Below, piece after piece: positions 27,235 through 36,506 of a DNA stretch of 64,000 bases (position 1 is its first letter; each line of letters opens with the position of its first letter). The stretch spans positions 104,027-168,026 of the forward strand of contig VBAT01000014.1 in assembly GCA_005884665.1 (NCBI GenBank), given 5' to 3'. Source of the stretch: Bacteroidota bacterium. GTDB lineage: Bacteria > Bacteroidota > Bacteroidia > Chitinophagales > Chitinophagaceae. Below the pieces are notes generated by a model. The model did not search any database. It saw only the letters and a program-made list of their open reading frames with translations, and was not told where the DNA came from. The position numbers and the translations under genes are program-made.

Positions 27235-27426
27235 CTCTCCCCGCGAATACAGGAATCATTGATGAGAACAACATACATCAGCGGGAAAAAAGCCACAAAT
27301 TTTTCCACAAACACGGTTTTAATTTTTTTGAAGATAGTCTGCGTTCGCTTACATTTATTTATAATCCGCCTTGCATAACTGTCGTCCGTCCCTTCATGGT
27401 TTTAGCAATTTCAAAAGCCAATCCTG

Positions 27427-28338
27427 ATGACAAGGTTTTATGTAGTCCTGCTGGCGTGCCTGTGTATCTTGCGAACCTATCCTGCCCAAGCACAATATTA
27501 TTACTACAACGATAAATACTATGGTGGCGACTGGGTGGTCGAACTCGGCGGTACATTGGGCATCATGAACAGCCTTACCGACATCGGTGGCAACAAGGGG
27601 ATTGGGAAAAAATTCGTCAAGGATCTGAACTGGAAAATGACCAGGCCCAGTTTTGGGTTATATGCTATAGCGACCTACCACGAATTTTTGGGCGTCCGGG
27701 TGGAAGCCACATTTGGTAATGTCCAATCCTATGACAGCATCCTCAAAAAAGTAGGGCCTTCTACGTTTGGAAGGTATGAGCGTAATCTCAGTTTTAGAAG
27801 CACGGTCAGGGATTTTCAACTGGTAGCAGAATTCCATCCTTTATTTCTTAAAATCTATGATGAAAGCAAGGCGCCCCGATGGTCACCTTATGTGTCGGCC
27901 GGTATTGGCTGTTTCGTTTTTAACCCGCAGGCGAAATTGAATGATCAATGGTATTACCTGCATCCCCTGCGAACTGAAGGGCAGGGTTTTGCCGAATATC
28001 CCACCCGGAAGACCTATTCTCTTAGTCAGGTAAATATTCCGTTGGGCGTCGGGGTAAGATATGAAGTCTCTTCCGGGATGAATGCCCGGTTGGAATTTGC
28101 ATACCGCATTCTGTTCACCGACTACCTTGATGATGCAAGTAACAAAGACTATGTAAATCCGGCTCTTTTTTCCAGTTACCTGTCTCCCCATGATGCTCTA
28201 ATCGCTCAACAATTAGCTGACAGGAGAATTTCTACCGTGATCAACAATCAACGGGGTGATCCAAAAGACAACGATGCCTTTTTTACTATCCAGCTTAAAA
28301 TCGGGTTCACTATCCGGGCAGTGAGAAAGAAAAAATAG
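27427..28338 (+). CDS. outer-membrane beta-barrel protein (DUF6089/PorG-like)
   Basis: 303 residues. A signal peptide ends near AQAQ (about residue 23), followed by the tyrosine-rich QYYYYNDKYYGGDWVVELGG. Repeated amphipathic strands follow, with VGVRYEVSSGMNARLEFAYR and TDYLDDASNKDYVNP near the C-terminus, a phrase found in DUF6089/PorG-type proteins of Bacteroidota, some of which act in type IX secretion. The C-terminus is basic (RAVRKKK). The precise role here is unknown. Confidence 0.75.
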   Translation: MTRFYVVLLACLCILRTYPAQAQYYYYNDKYYGGDWVVELGGTLGIMNSLTDIGGNKGIGKKFVKDLNWKMTRPSFGLYAIATYHEFLGVRVEATFGNVQSYDSILKKVGPSTFGRYERNLSFRSTVRDFQLVAEFHPLFLKIYDESKAPRWSPYVSAGIGCFVFNPQAKLNDQWYYLHPLRTEGQGFAEYPTRKTYSLSQVNIPLGVGVRYEVSSGMNARLEFAYRILFTDYLDDASNKDYVNPALFSSYLSPHDALIAQQLADRRISTVINNQRGDPKDNDAFFTIQLKIGFTIRAVRKKK

Positions 28339-28399
28339 TGAACTGCCCGATCCTGTTGCCATAGAGTTTGAAAACTGATCTGCCTTTTAAAACTGCGGA

Positions 28400-28600
28400 A
28401 AATTTACCCCGCATCCGGCGGTTGGGGCATCCTGGTTTGAAAATACTCTCATGTCATTCCGCCCATTGGAGTACTAAGACGCAATGTATTTGCTGTCATA
28501 ATAAAGTGGTTGCGCTGCGCCTTCGCAAAGCTTCGGCGAAGCGAGGTCCCTATCCCGTCATTTGGCGGGATAGCGTGAAGTCAAAGTGCGGCTCTCCCCG
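28400..28600. repeat. intergenic inverted repeats
   Basis: The roughly 320-bp gap between 28338 and 28659 has no convincing gene. It contains GCTTCGGCGAAGC (28530-28542) and CTATCCCG (28550-28557) / CGGGATAG (28566-28573), plus a locally GC-richer stretch typical of dispersed intergenic repeats. No T-run follows, so neither hairpin looks like a simple terminator. Confidence 0.5.
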
Positions 28601-28658
28601 GCGGCATAGATTTTGTAACTTTAATGAAGAGAACTGATTACATATATATTATGCAAGA

Positions 28659-29543
28659 ATGCGGCACCATTTCATTAAAGACCTGTTGATCTCTTATCTG
28701 AATCTTTTACTTATTTCAATCCTTTGTCTTTTTACAACCTGTAAAAGTAAATTCGAGGTTTATTTGTCACCTCCGGAATATAATTTAAACAGACCCACAA
28801 CTGTCAAACTACCCTCGTATCTAAATGAGGTTTCGGGCTTAGCTTATTATCCCAGGGATAAAGCCGTGTTTGCTGTTAGCGATGAAAATCCCTGGCTGTA
28901 TAAAGTCTTTATCGCGGGTAATATGACGATCCAGAAATGGAAACTGGCGGAAAAAGCAGACTATGAAGATATCGTGCTTGCAGACAGCACATTTTATTTG
29001 TTGCAAAGCAAAGGGCATATTACCAGCCTGAAATTTGTTTCGCCTGATTCAGTAGCAATGAAGGAATATAAGCTTGATCTCGAGGGAAAGAACGAATTTG
29101 AGATACTTTACCTGGACAAAGAGCAAAACCGGCTGATCATGTTGTGCAAGGATTGCGAGGCCGATGATAAAAATTCTCTCAGTGCGTGGGCCTTTGATCT
29201 TGCTTCACAAAGTTTTTCAAAATCCCCGGTCTATGTGATCGACGTTCGTAAGATAGAAGACCTGATGCAGGAAAAGAAGTTGAAGTTCAAACCTTCGGCA
29301 GCAGGTGTCCATCCCCTAACAGGGCAACTGTATATAATTTCATCTTTAAATAAAGTCCTGGTGATCGCTGATAAAAATGGAGTGCCAGAAAAAGTGTACA
29401 GGGTAAGCCCGGGACTTTACAAGCAACCTGAAGGCCTGGCCTTTAGCCCCGAAGGCCACCTGATCATTTCTAATGAATCTGCTGGTACAGGTGCAGCGGA
29501 TATCATGGTATTTAAATACAATAAAGCACAATCGAACCGATGA
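28659..29543 (+). CDS. SdiA-regulated-type beta-propeller lipoprotein
   Basis: 294 residues. The N-terminus has a long hydrophobic segment with a probable lipobox (FTTC, Cys28). The body shows the SdiA-regulated family pattern: EVSGLAYYPRDKAVFAVSDE, YEDIVLADSTFYLL, PSAAGVHPLTGQLYIIS, then QPEGLAFSPEGHLIISNE. This is a six-bladed propeller related to phytase-like folds; no enzyme activity is established for the family. It overlaps the start of the next gene by 4 nt (ATGA), so the two are translationally coupled. Confidence 0.8.
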   Translation: MRHHFIKDLLISYLNLLLISILCLFTTCKSKFEVYLSPPEYNLNRPTTVKLPSYLNEVSGLAYYPRDKAVFAVSDENPWLYKVFIAGNMTIQKWKLAEKADYEDIVLADSTFYLLQSKGHITSLKFVSPDSVAMKEYKLDLEGKNEFEILYLDKEQNRLIMLCKDCEADDKNSLSAWAFDLASQSFSKSPVYVIDVRKIEDLMQEKKLKFKPSAAGVHPLTGQLYIISSLNKVLVIADKNGVPEKVYRVSPGLYKQPEGLAFSPEGHLIISNESAGTGAADIMVFKYNKAQSNR

Positions 29544-32500
29544 AAAGGATTTTTATTTGGATGGCTTTACTGCTCACAGCCTCTCATGAAACATTCGCAC
29601 AGGACAGCCTGTCCGCACGTATTGTATTGATCGGGGATGGGGGACAATTTACCGACGGGATACATCCTGTATCGGAAGCGATCAGGAGATCGGTTCCCAT
29701 GGATAATAAAACGGTAGTGATTTTTTTGGGTGATAATGTTTATAAAGTCGGCCTGCCTGATGACCAGGTGATCACTTACGCACTCGCGCACAATGTGCTC
29801 GATTCACAGATCTCTATAGTGGCAAATAGCAAAGCGCGGCTGTATATGATACCCGGCAACCATGACTGGAACAATGGCTCGGTCAATGGTATCCAGACCA
29901 TCCTGAGAGAACAGAATTATGTATCGCAACTTGGACTTGACAATGTAAGATTCTACCCAGAAGGCGGTTGCCCCGGTCCTGTTGAAGTGCCCATCAATGA
30001 TGATGTGGTGCTCGTTATTATCGATTCACAATGGTGGGTTCATCCTTACGATAAACCGGGAATCGAATCTGACTGTCCCTATAAAACCAAGGATGAAGTG
30101 ATCACGCAATTGCAGGATATACTGGCCAGGAATTATAAAAAACTGGTGCTCATTGCCACTCATCATCCTTTTCGAAGTAACGGCGTTCATGGTGGTTTCT
30201 TTGGATGGAAGCAACATCTTTTCCCATTTACCGATATGGTAAAGAACCTGTATATCCCTCTTCCTGTTATCGGTTCGATCTACCCCATTGCACGTGGAGT
30301 TTTTGGTACACCGCAGGATCTCAAGCATCCCGATTATACCAATATGGTCCACGATATTGAAGCCGTCACAAAGAGCCATCCGCATGTGATCTTTGTCGCC
30401 GGGCATGAACACACCCTACAACTGATAAAAGATTCCAGCAACTATTTTCTTATCTCCGGCGCCGGCTCAAAGACTTCGAGAGTAAGCAAAAGCAAAAGAA
30501 GCCTTTTTGTAGCGCAAAAAACGGGATTTGCTACTCTTGAAATTTCTAAAAATAAAAATGTCCGGGCTTCCTTCTATACTGTGACGGATTCTTTGAGAGT
30601 ACCTTTTTCTGAAAACATCTTAAACTTTTCAAAACTGCCAGAAGAAAATCAGGAGCCCGCTGTTAAAAAAGAAGACGCGGCATTCAAAGACACGGTAAAC
30701 ATAGCCGCAAGCGAAAAATATATCGATCCCAACTCCATACAAACATGGGTGATAGGGAATAACTATCGCGAGGAGTGGGCCACACTGATAAATATGAGAG
30801 TGTTTCATTTGCGGGAGGAAAAAGGAGGTCTAAGGATAACCGGGCTGGGTGGCGGAAAAAATACCCGGTCGCTGAAATTAGCCGATGCGAAAGGTGGTGA
30901 GTGGACTCTTCGAACCATTGATAAAGACCAGGCAAGAGCCATTCCTGAAAATTACCGAAGCACGATAGGCGATAAAGCGATAAGGGATCTCAGTTCGGCA
31001 GCCCATCCTTACGCTCCTCTTATCATTCCTGACCTGGCTGCAGCTATCAGCGTTTCAGTTGCCCAACCCCAATACTTCTTCGTCCCGGATGACCCTGCAC
31101 TTGGCGTGTACAGACCTCTGTTTGCGAACAGGGTTTGTGTGCTTGAGAACGATAACCCGACAGTCGATGCCACTGATTCAAAAAGTACGGGAAAGCTGTT
31201 GCAAAAGATGGTTGAGGACAATGATCAGCGGGCCGATCAAAATGCGGTCTTACGAGCTCGCCTCCTGGATATGCTGGTTGCCGACTGGGATCGTCATTTC
31301 GATCAATGGAAATGGGGTACCAGGGATACAGGAAGAGGCAAGATATTTTACCCGTTACCCAAGGACAGGGACCAGGCCCTGGCCTATTCGGATGGAGTCC
31401 TTGTAAAAGTCGCTTCAAACAATACACTTCCATTCCTAAAAGGATTCCGGAAAGATATTCCGAAGGTGAAATGGCTTAACTGGATGGCAAGGGATTTTGA
31501 CCGGGCCTTCCTGAATCAGCTTGACGACAAACAATGGAAAGAAATTATCGGAAATTTCCAGGCTTCTGTTACTGATAGCGTGATAGAAAAAGCAGTACAC
31601 CGTTTTCCGGCATTGGTATACGATATAGATGGTAAAATAATTGCCGATAAATTAAAAAGCAGGCGTGGACTGATGATGCAGGCGGGGATGAAATACTATC
31701 ATTTTCTATCTCATTATGTAAATGTCGTGGGTAGCAATAAGCGGGAATATTTTCGCATTAGCAGTGAGCCGGCTGGTAAGGTAAAAGTAGCTGTGTACGA
31801 ACGAAAAGACAATATGGATACGGCCTATCGTCTCTACCAGCGGGTATTTGATCATGCCGATACAAAAGAACTAAGATTGTATGGTTTGAATGGCAATGAT
31901 CTTTTTGTAATGGATCCTGATGTAAGTTCAAAAATTAAAATAAGGATCATTGGTGGCAGGGGAAACGATACATTCAATATCAGGGGCAATGTTCCAACCA
32001 TTCTCTATGATATCGATTCGTCGGGCAATTTCATAGCGGCTAAAAGCCATGCAAAGGTGAAATTCTCCACGAATCCGGAAATAAACAATTTCTACTGGAC
32101 GGAGAATGAGTACACAACCAGGCGGTATCCCCGCTTCCGGCCCCTGTACAATACCGACGATGGCGTCTTTATGAGCGTTGGTTACTGGCGGCAATCCTAT
32201 GGCTTCAGGAAAAATCCTTTTTCAACACGGAACCAGGCAAGGTTTACCTATGCGTTCAAAAAAGCGTACAAGATAGATTATGAGGGTGAATTCAACCAGG
32301 TCATTATGGGCAATGATCTCGTGGTAACTGGCAAATATGTTAATCCTACTCTCAATAATTTTTTCGGTTTTGGAAACAATACATCGATTGACCAAAGCAA
32401 GAACATCGGTTACTATGAGGCTCACTATAAATATGCGGAGTTAGCAGCAATGGCAAGAAAAAGATTCTACGATAAGGCGAGCATACTGATCGGACCTTAT

Positions 32501-33178
32501 TTTTACCAGTATTGGTTCAAACCCGAAAGTAACAAGGGCAAGGTCCTTCAATATCCTTCATTATTATCGCTTGATTCCGGCGGAGTCTACGACAATAAAA
32601 CGTACCTCGGCGGCAAACTGGTGATCGATATAAATAATCTCAATAACGAATTGTTCCCGACAAGGGGAATAAGCTGGACAACCGACTTGTCTTTTTTAGG
32701 AGGATTGTCAAAAAATGCGCATTCGGTAACCAAACTCACGTCTGACATGACTGTATATGCCAGCTTTAACTCGCCGGCAAGGGTAGTGGGAGTTTTGCGT
32801 TTAGGGGGCGGACATCTTTATGGCAACAATTTTGACTATTTCCAGGGGTATGATCTCGGTTCCAATAATTATCTCAGGGGATTCAGGAAAAACAGATTTA
32901 CCGGGTCGGCCATTGCCTATGGTAATCTTGAAGCCAGGGTAAAGCTGCTTACTTCAAGCTGGTATTTGTTGCCAGGAGATCTTGGACTGATCGCTTTCGA
33001 TGATATCGGGCGTATATGGATGAAACACAACACACCCGGCGGCTGGCACAATGCAGTGGGGGGCGGTATTTATTTTATCCCGTTCAATATGATGCTCATT
33101 TCAGCTACCGTCGCATTTTCTGATGAAGGACATATGATCAACATATCGACAGGCGCCAGGGTTAATATAAGTTTTTAA
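29540..33178 (+). CDS. metallophosphoesterase fused to an Omp85-type outer-membrane barrel
   Basis: 1212 residues. A signal peptide (about 1-20) is followed by a calcineurin-like phosphoesterase domain: LIGDGG (Asp33), FLGDNVY (64-68), IPGNHDW (105-110), THHPF (about 203) and GHEHT (about 290). A middle region of unknown fold (about 390-830) follows. The C-terminal third is a barrel with ELFPTRGISWTTDLSFLGG, SNNYLRGFRKNRFTGSAIAY and a terminal aromatic strand, as in BamA/TamA-like surface antigens. I infer an outer-membrane protein displaying a phosphatase. Substrate unknown. It is coupled to the propeller lipoprotein upstream. Confidence 0.82.
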   Translation: MKRIFIWMALLLTASHETFAQDSLSARIVLIGDGGQFTDGIHPVSEAIRRSVPMDNKTVVIFLGDNVYKVGLPDDQVITYALAHNVLDSQISIVANSKARLYMIPGNHDWNNGSVNGIQTILREQNYVSQLGLDNVRFYPEGGCPGPVEVPINDDVVLVIIDSQWWVHPYDKPGIESDCPYKTKDEVITQLQDILARNYKKLVLIATHHPFRSNGVHGGFFGWKQHLFPFTDMVKNLYIPLPVIGSIYPIARGVFGTPQDLKHPDYTNMVHDIEAVTKSHPHVIFVAGHEHTLQLIKDSSNYFLISGAGSKTSRVSKSKRSLFVAQKTGFATLEISKNKNVRASFYTVTDSLRVPFSENILNFSKLPEENQEPAVKKEDAAFKDTVNIAASEKYIDPNSIQTWVIGNNYREEWATLINMRVFHLREEKGGLRITGLGGGKNTRSLKLADAKGGEWTLRTIDKDQARAIPENYRSTIGDKAIRDLSSAAHPYAPLIIPDLAAAISVSVAQPQYFFVPDDPALGVYRPLFANRVCVLENDNPTVDATDSKSTGKLLQKMVEDNDQRADQNAVLRARLLDMLVADWDRHFDQWKWGTRDTGRGKIFYPLPKDRDQALAYSDGVLVKVASNNTLPFLKGFRKDIPKVKWLNWMARDFDRAFLNQLDDKQWKEIIGNFQASVTDSVIEKAVHRFPALVYDIDGKIIADKLKSRRGLMMQAGMKYYHFLSHYVNVVGSNKREYFRISSEPAGKVKVAVYERKDNMDTAYRLYQRVFDHADTKELRLYGLNGNDLFVMDPDVSSKIKIRIIGGRGNDTFNIRGNVPTILYDIDSSGNFIAAKSHAKVKFSTNPEINNFYWTENEYTTRRYPRFRPLYNTDDGVFMSVGYWRQSYGFRKNPFSTRNQARFTYAFKKAYKIDYEGEFNQVIMGNDLVVTGKYVNPTLNNFFGFGNNTSIDQSKNIGYYEAHYKYAELAAMARKRFYDKASILIGPYFYQYWFKPESNKGKVLQYPSLLSLDSGGVYDNKTYLGGKLVIDINNLNNELFPTRGISWTTDLSFLGGLSKNAHSVTKLTSDMTVYASFNSPARVVGVLRLGGGHLYGNNFDYFQGYDLGSNNYLRGFRKNRFTGSAIAYGNLEARVKLLTSSWYLLPGDLGLIAFDDIGRIWMKHNTPGGWHNAVGGGIYFIPFNMMLISATVAFSDEGHMINISTGARVNISF

Positions 33179-33187
33179 TAATTCTCT

Positions 33188-34432
33188 ATGGAATACACTA
33201 GCATCGCTTATAAAGCGGAATATTTCGTAACAACGCTGTTTGAAAAAAACCAGCAGGACTTCTTATTGTACCATAACCTGGAGCATACGCGCAACGTGGT
33301 AACCAGGGCCAGGGAGATCGCCGGGCAGTATGATCTGTCCGAAAAGGACCAGGCCATTCTTTATGTAGCCGCCTGGTTTCATGACACAGGTCATTTATTT
33401 GTTGAGCCCGCAATGCACGAAATAAAAAGCATTGAATTGATGAAAACCTTCTTTGCCAATGAAGCGACAAAAGAAGAACAGGAACAGTTGATGCCGGCGA
33501 TCGAGAAATGTATCATGGCTACTCACAGGAACAATACCCCGAGATCGATTCCCGAACAGATCGTTGCCGATGCCGATACCTATCATCTCGGCACAAAAGA
33601 ATTTAAAGACACCAATAAAAGACTGAAAAAAGAATACATCCTCCGGCATTTGATCGCTCCAAATATCAACTGGAATAAAAAATCGCTGGAATTTCTTGAA
33701 TCTCACCGTTACTATACTCCTTATTGCATAGGGTTGCTCGAAGAAGGAAAACAAAAGAATATCGAGAAGCTGCGGGAAAAGAATATAAAAAATGAAATAA
33801 AGGTTGTTAATGAAGAGCCCAATGAAGACAAGAAACTGAGCAAAGAAGAGCTAAAGCAAAAAACCAGCCTGCTGAACAAAGGTATTCAAACGATGCTTCG
33901 GCTTACATCGGAAAACCATTTGCGCCTGAGCAGTCTTGCCGATGGAAAGGCGAATATCCTGATCTCTGTCAATGCAATTATCATTTCGGTTATTTTAACG
34001 GTATTGCTCCGTCGCCTGGAAGTAGACACTTATCTTGTATTCCCGACAGTTTTCTTCCTGCTATTTTCGCTGGTCACTATCGTTATTGCGATCATGGCTA
34101 CCCGGCCCAAAGTAAGCAGTGGTCATTTCAGTAAAGAAGACATCCTGAATAAAAAAACAAACCTTCTTTTCTTTGGCAATTTTCACAAAGCAACCCTGCA
34201 GGAATACGAATGGGGTATGCAGGAGATGATGAAAGACCAGGGGTATCTCTATAGTACGCTGGTAAAGGATATTTATTACCTCGGGGTAGTATTGGGGAAA
34301 AAATACCGGCTCCTGCGGCTGGCTTACGTCATTTTTATGGTAGGCATAATTATAGCAGTATTAGCTTTTAGCCTGGCTGTGATTTTGAACAGGAGTGGCG
34401 GCGCCACTAACTCCACAGCCATGCCTTTGTAA
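33188..34432 (+). CDS. HD phosphohydrolase domain fused to a PycTM (Pycsar effector) domain
   Basis: 414 residues. The N-terminal HD domain has metal-site residues in LYHNLEHTRNVV (His29, His33), WFHDTGH (His65-Asp66) and VADADTYHLG (Asp128 or Asp130). A charged linker runs from about 185 to 230. The C-terminal part begins LRLTSENHLRLSSLADGKAN, continues ILISVNAIIIS (helix at about 256-275), then a second helix (282-303) and a last one (377-400). This is the DUF5706/PycTM pattern of Pycsar effectors, which disrupt the membrane on sensing cCMP or cUMP. The HD part could hydrolyse a nucleotide signal. The cyclase gene follows after 31 nt. Confidence 0.82.
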   Translation: MEYTSIAYKAEYFVTTLFEKNQQDFLLYHNLEHTRNVVTRAREIAGQYDLSEKDQAILYVAAWFHDTGHLFVEPAMHEIKSIELMKTFFANEATKEEQEQLMPAIEKCIMATHRNNTPRSIPEQIVADADTYHLGTKEFKDTNKRLKKEYILRHLIAPNINWNKKSLEFLESHRYYTPYCIGLLEEGKQKNIEKLREKNIKNEIKVVNEEPNEDKKLSKEELKQKTSLLNKGIQTMLRLTSENHLRLSSLADGKANILISVNAIIISVILTVLLRRLEVDTYLVFPTVFFLLFSLVTIVIAIMATRPKVSSGHFSKEDILNKKTNLLFFGNFHKATLQEYEWGMQEMMKDQGYLYSTLVKDIYYLGVVLGKKYRLLRLAYVIFMVGIIIAVLAFSLAVILNRSGGATNSTAMPL

Positions 34433-34463
34433 TCACTTGATCTAATAAATTGTAACAACAGGT

Positions 34464-35567
34464 ATGAGAGCAGTGAATTTAAAATGGAGAAGAATACCTG
34501 TTGCCGCCAAATACAGGGCCATGGTGGTCTTGTACCTGGCACTGAGTTGGACATTACTGGACCTTATTTACCTGTTTGTCCGCGTCAGCCTGCCTGGAAT
34601 TTCACCCGACCGTGACCTCTTCAATTATGGAAGTTTGGGAGTGGTTTTCTTTCGTGCGGTAATCGTTTTCATTTTCAGCGGATCAATGGGTTTTGCTTTA
34701 TTTTACCAGGCTCACCGGAACACGATCGAATTACCGCTTGCGCTGAATTTCCTGTTGAAGATCGGGCTGCTGGTTGTGATCGCTTTCCTGATGAATTTTT
34801 TCCTTTATTATTTACATGCTATCCTGTTTTTGCACAAGGACCCGGTGCAGAGTTTCAGGAACTTTGCCTATTATGGCTTTCATACTACCTGGCTAATAAA
34901 AAAATTACCCGGCTGGCTGTTGACTTTTTCCCTGCTCCAGGTCGTGGTAGAAGTGATCAAAAAATACTCCCCGGATATTTTCCTTGACGTGCTGTTGGGA
35001 AGATACCGGCACCCGCAGGTGGAGAAGCGCATCGTAATGTTTATCGACCTGAAAGATTCCACACCTATCGCCGAAAAACTGGGACATGTCGAATACTTTA
35101 AATTCATACGCCAGTTCATTGAGATCGTTTCTACGGCGCTGATGCGATATCACGGGCGGATCTATCAATATGTCGGTGACGAAATAGTAGTTTCCTGGAT
35201 ATATAATGTAAAGAATGCAAAGCATTGCCTGGACGCACTGATCGATACAAGAAAACTCATACAACAAAACGGAGAGAACTTCAGGCGCGAGTTTGATATT
35301 GTACCTGATTTCAGGGTGGGTATACACATTGGCGAAGTCACGGTCGGCGAGATCGGCATCCTGAAAAAAGACCTGGCCATGAGCGGCGACACCATGAATA
35401 CGACGGCCCGCATCCGTAGCGCCTGCAGCGAGCTCAATCAAAAATTCATCGTATCGAAAGATGTGATCGATACCCTGGATCTAAAAGACTGGCAAAGTGA
35501 AAGCCTTGGTATAATTGATCTAAAGGGAAAGAAAATGGGAGTTGAACTATTCGCGCTTAAAATATAA
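34464..35567 (+). CDS. membrane-bound class III nucleotide cyclase
   Basis: 367 residues. Four membrane helices (about 18-40, 58-82, 97-123, 149-165) precede a class III cyclase catalytic domain (186-367). The metal-binding aspartates are Asp195 (VMFIDLKDST) and Asp239 (YQYVGDEIVV). The catalytic Asn312 and Arg316 lie in SGDTMNTTARI. The positions that usually choose adenine (Lys and Asp) appear as Gln235 and Ala305, so the product is uncertain. It lies 31 nt after the HD-PycTM gene on the same strand, so the two likely work as cyclase and sensor/effector. Confidence 0.88.
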   Translation: MRAVNLKWRRIPVAAKYRAMVVLYLALSWTLLDLIYLFVRVSLPGISPDRDLFNYGSLGVVFFRAVIVFIFSGSMGFALFYQAHRNTIELPLALNFLLKIGLLVVIAFLMNFFLYYLHAILFLHKDPVQSFRNFAYYGFHTTWLIKKLPGWLLTFSLLQVVVEVIKKYSPDIFLDVLLGRYRHPQVEKRIVMFIDLKDSTPIAEKLGHVEYFKFIRQFIEIVSTALMRYHGRIYQYVGDEIVVSWIYNVKNAKHCLDALIDTRKLIQQNGENFRREFDIVPDFRVGIHIGEVTVGEIGILKKDLAMSGDTMNTTARIRSACSELNQKFIVSKDVIDTLDLKDWQSESLGIIDLKGKKMGVELFALKI

Positions 35568-35576
35568 CGATAAGAA

Positions 35577-35870
35577 GATCCAAATCTCAAGAACCAATTC
35601 GCCAACTGGCGGGACAAATAAATCTCAAGCATCAAGAACCAAAGAAATTCGAAATTGTAAACGCGAAATTCGAAAAAAGGACATCTCGATCATTCAGGTT
35701 TCTGTTAAAACATTGTCGCCTTTTTGTTCTTGAATCCTTTTTTAAAAAACCCAAAACACAAACTGGCGCGTCAAAGAAATCAAAAGCCAAAATATGTAGC
35801 CAGAAGATCCCGACAATTATTTCGGATTTATAATTTCTTATTTCGGATTTATTTGGTTCTTGCTATTTTA
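35577..35870. repeat. MITE-like element, copy B (inverted relative to copy A)
   Basis: It starts with CAAGAACCAATTCGCCAACT and ends with TTTCGGATTTATTTGGTTCT. Read in reverse complement it follows copy A (13085-13440) closely, including GGCTACATATTTTGGC and CCTGAATGATCGA. It fills the gap between the cyclase and the META gene and contains no gene. Confidence 0.75.
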
Positions 35871-35872
35871 TT

Positions 35873-36313
35873 TCACTGCTTCTCAAACTCCAGGAGCATG
35901 CTGCTGTCTTTAAACAGCAACAGCGAATTTCCATTTACTTCATACCGGTTCACTTTTTGTAAAAAGGTGAAAAAGTAATTTTCTGTTGACTGAACTTCGT
36001 CGCAATACATCTTGGTAGAGAAAGTATGAGTGAAGCTGATGCTATCGCCCTTAACTGCCAGTGTCGAACCAAAAGAATTACAACTACCGTTGCCACCGGC
36101 TTTGTTGTTTTTTATGTCCAACCTGATAAATGCTCTTCGTGTTTGGACATCTACCATTCCGGAATCATGATGAATTTTTTTTAAGTACCATTTAACAGAA
36201 TCCTGTATGGCGGCAGCTTTATTCCCGGTTGGAAGACTCACATTCGAACCATGTTGTTTTTGAAAACACAGGAGTAAGCTGAATACAATCGCCGGTAAGA
36301 GTATGTTTTGCAT
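35873..36313 (-). CDS. META-domain (HslJ-like) exported protein
   Basis: 146 residues. The N-terminus is a hydrophobic signal (LLPAIVFSLLLCF). The body carries the META/HslJ pattern: GNGSCNSFGSTLAVKGDSIS followed by FSTKMYCDEVQSTENYFFTF, ending in LLLFKDSSMLLEFEKQ. META domains occur in heat-inducible and envelope proteins of unknown biochemical activity. It stands alone between two repeat elements. Confidence 0.8.
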   Translation of the reverse strand: MQNILLPAIVFSLLLCFQKQHGSNVSLPTGNKAAAIQDSVKWYLKKIHHDSGMVDVQTRRAFIRLDIKNNKAGGNGSCNSFGSTLAVKGDSISFTHTFSTKMYCDEVQSTENYFFTFLQKVNRYEVNGNSLLLFKDSSMLLEFEKQ

Positions 36314-36394
36314 AAAGTAGGATCTTAATTAGAAAGAAGATGCAGAAGAGGTAAGGAATGCATAAGCTGTTAAGGAATTTTGCAGTTTTTTAAA

Positions 36395-36462
36395 AAAGAA
36401 CCAAATTCCAAGATCCAATCCCGCCAAGTGGCGGGATTGCCATTTGGTTCTTGGTTCTTGTG
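36395..36462. repeat. MITE-like element, short copy D
   Basis: AAGAACCAAAT near the left end and ATTTGGTTCTTGGTTCTTG at the right form inverted ends around an inner hairpin CAATCCCGCC / GGCGGGATTG with loop AAGT. It is a very short member of the family seen at 13085, 35577 and 54206. Confidence 0.7.
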
Positions 36463-36506
36463 TGTAATTATCTTCATAATAGCATCCAGATGACAAATCA
36501 GTGCTT

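Noticed and set aside
28368-28637. 89-residue ORF between the beta-barrel and SdiA-regulated-type genes
   Set aside because: It consists of intergenic inverted repeats, has no protein-like pattern and no usable start.
35573-35978. Short plus-strand ORFs in the cyclase-META gap
   Set aside because: They are translations of the MITE-like repeat and the antisense of the META gene.
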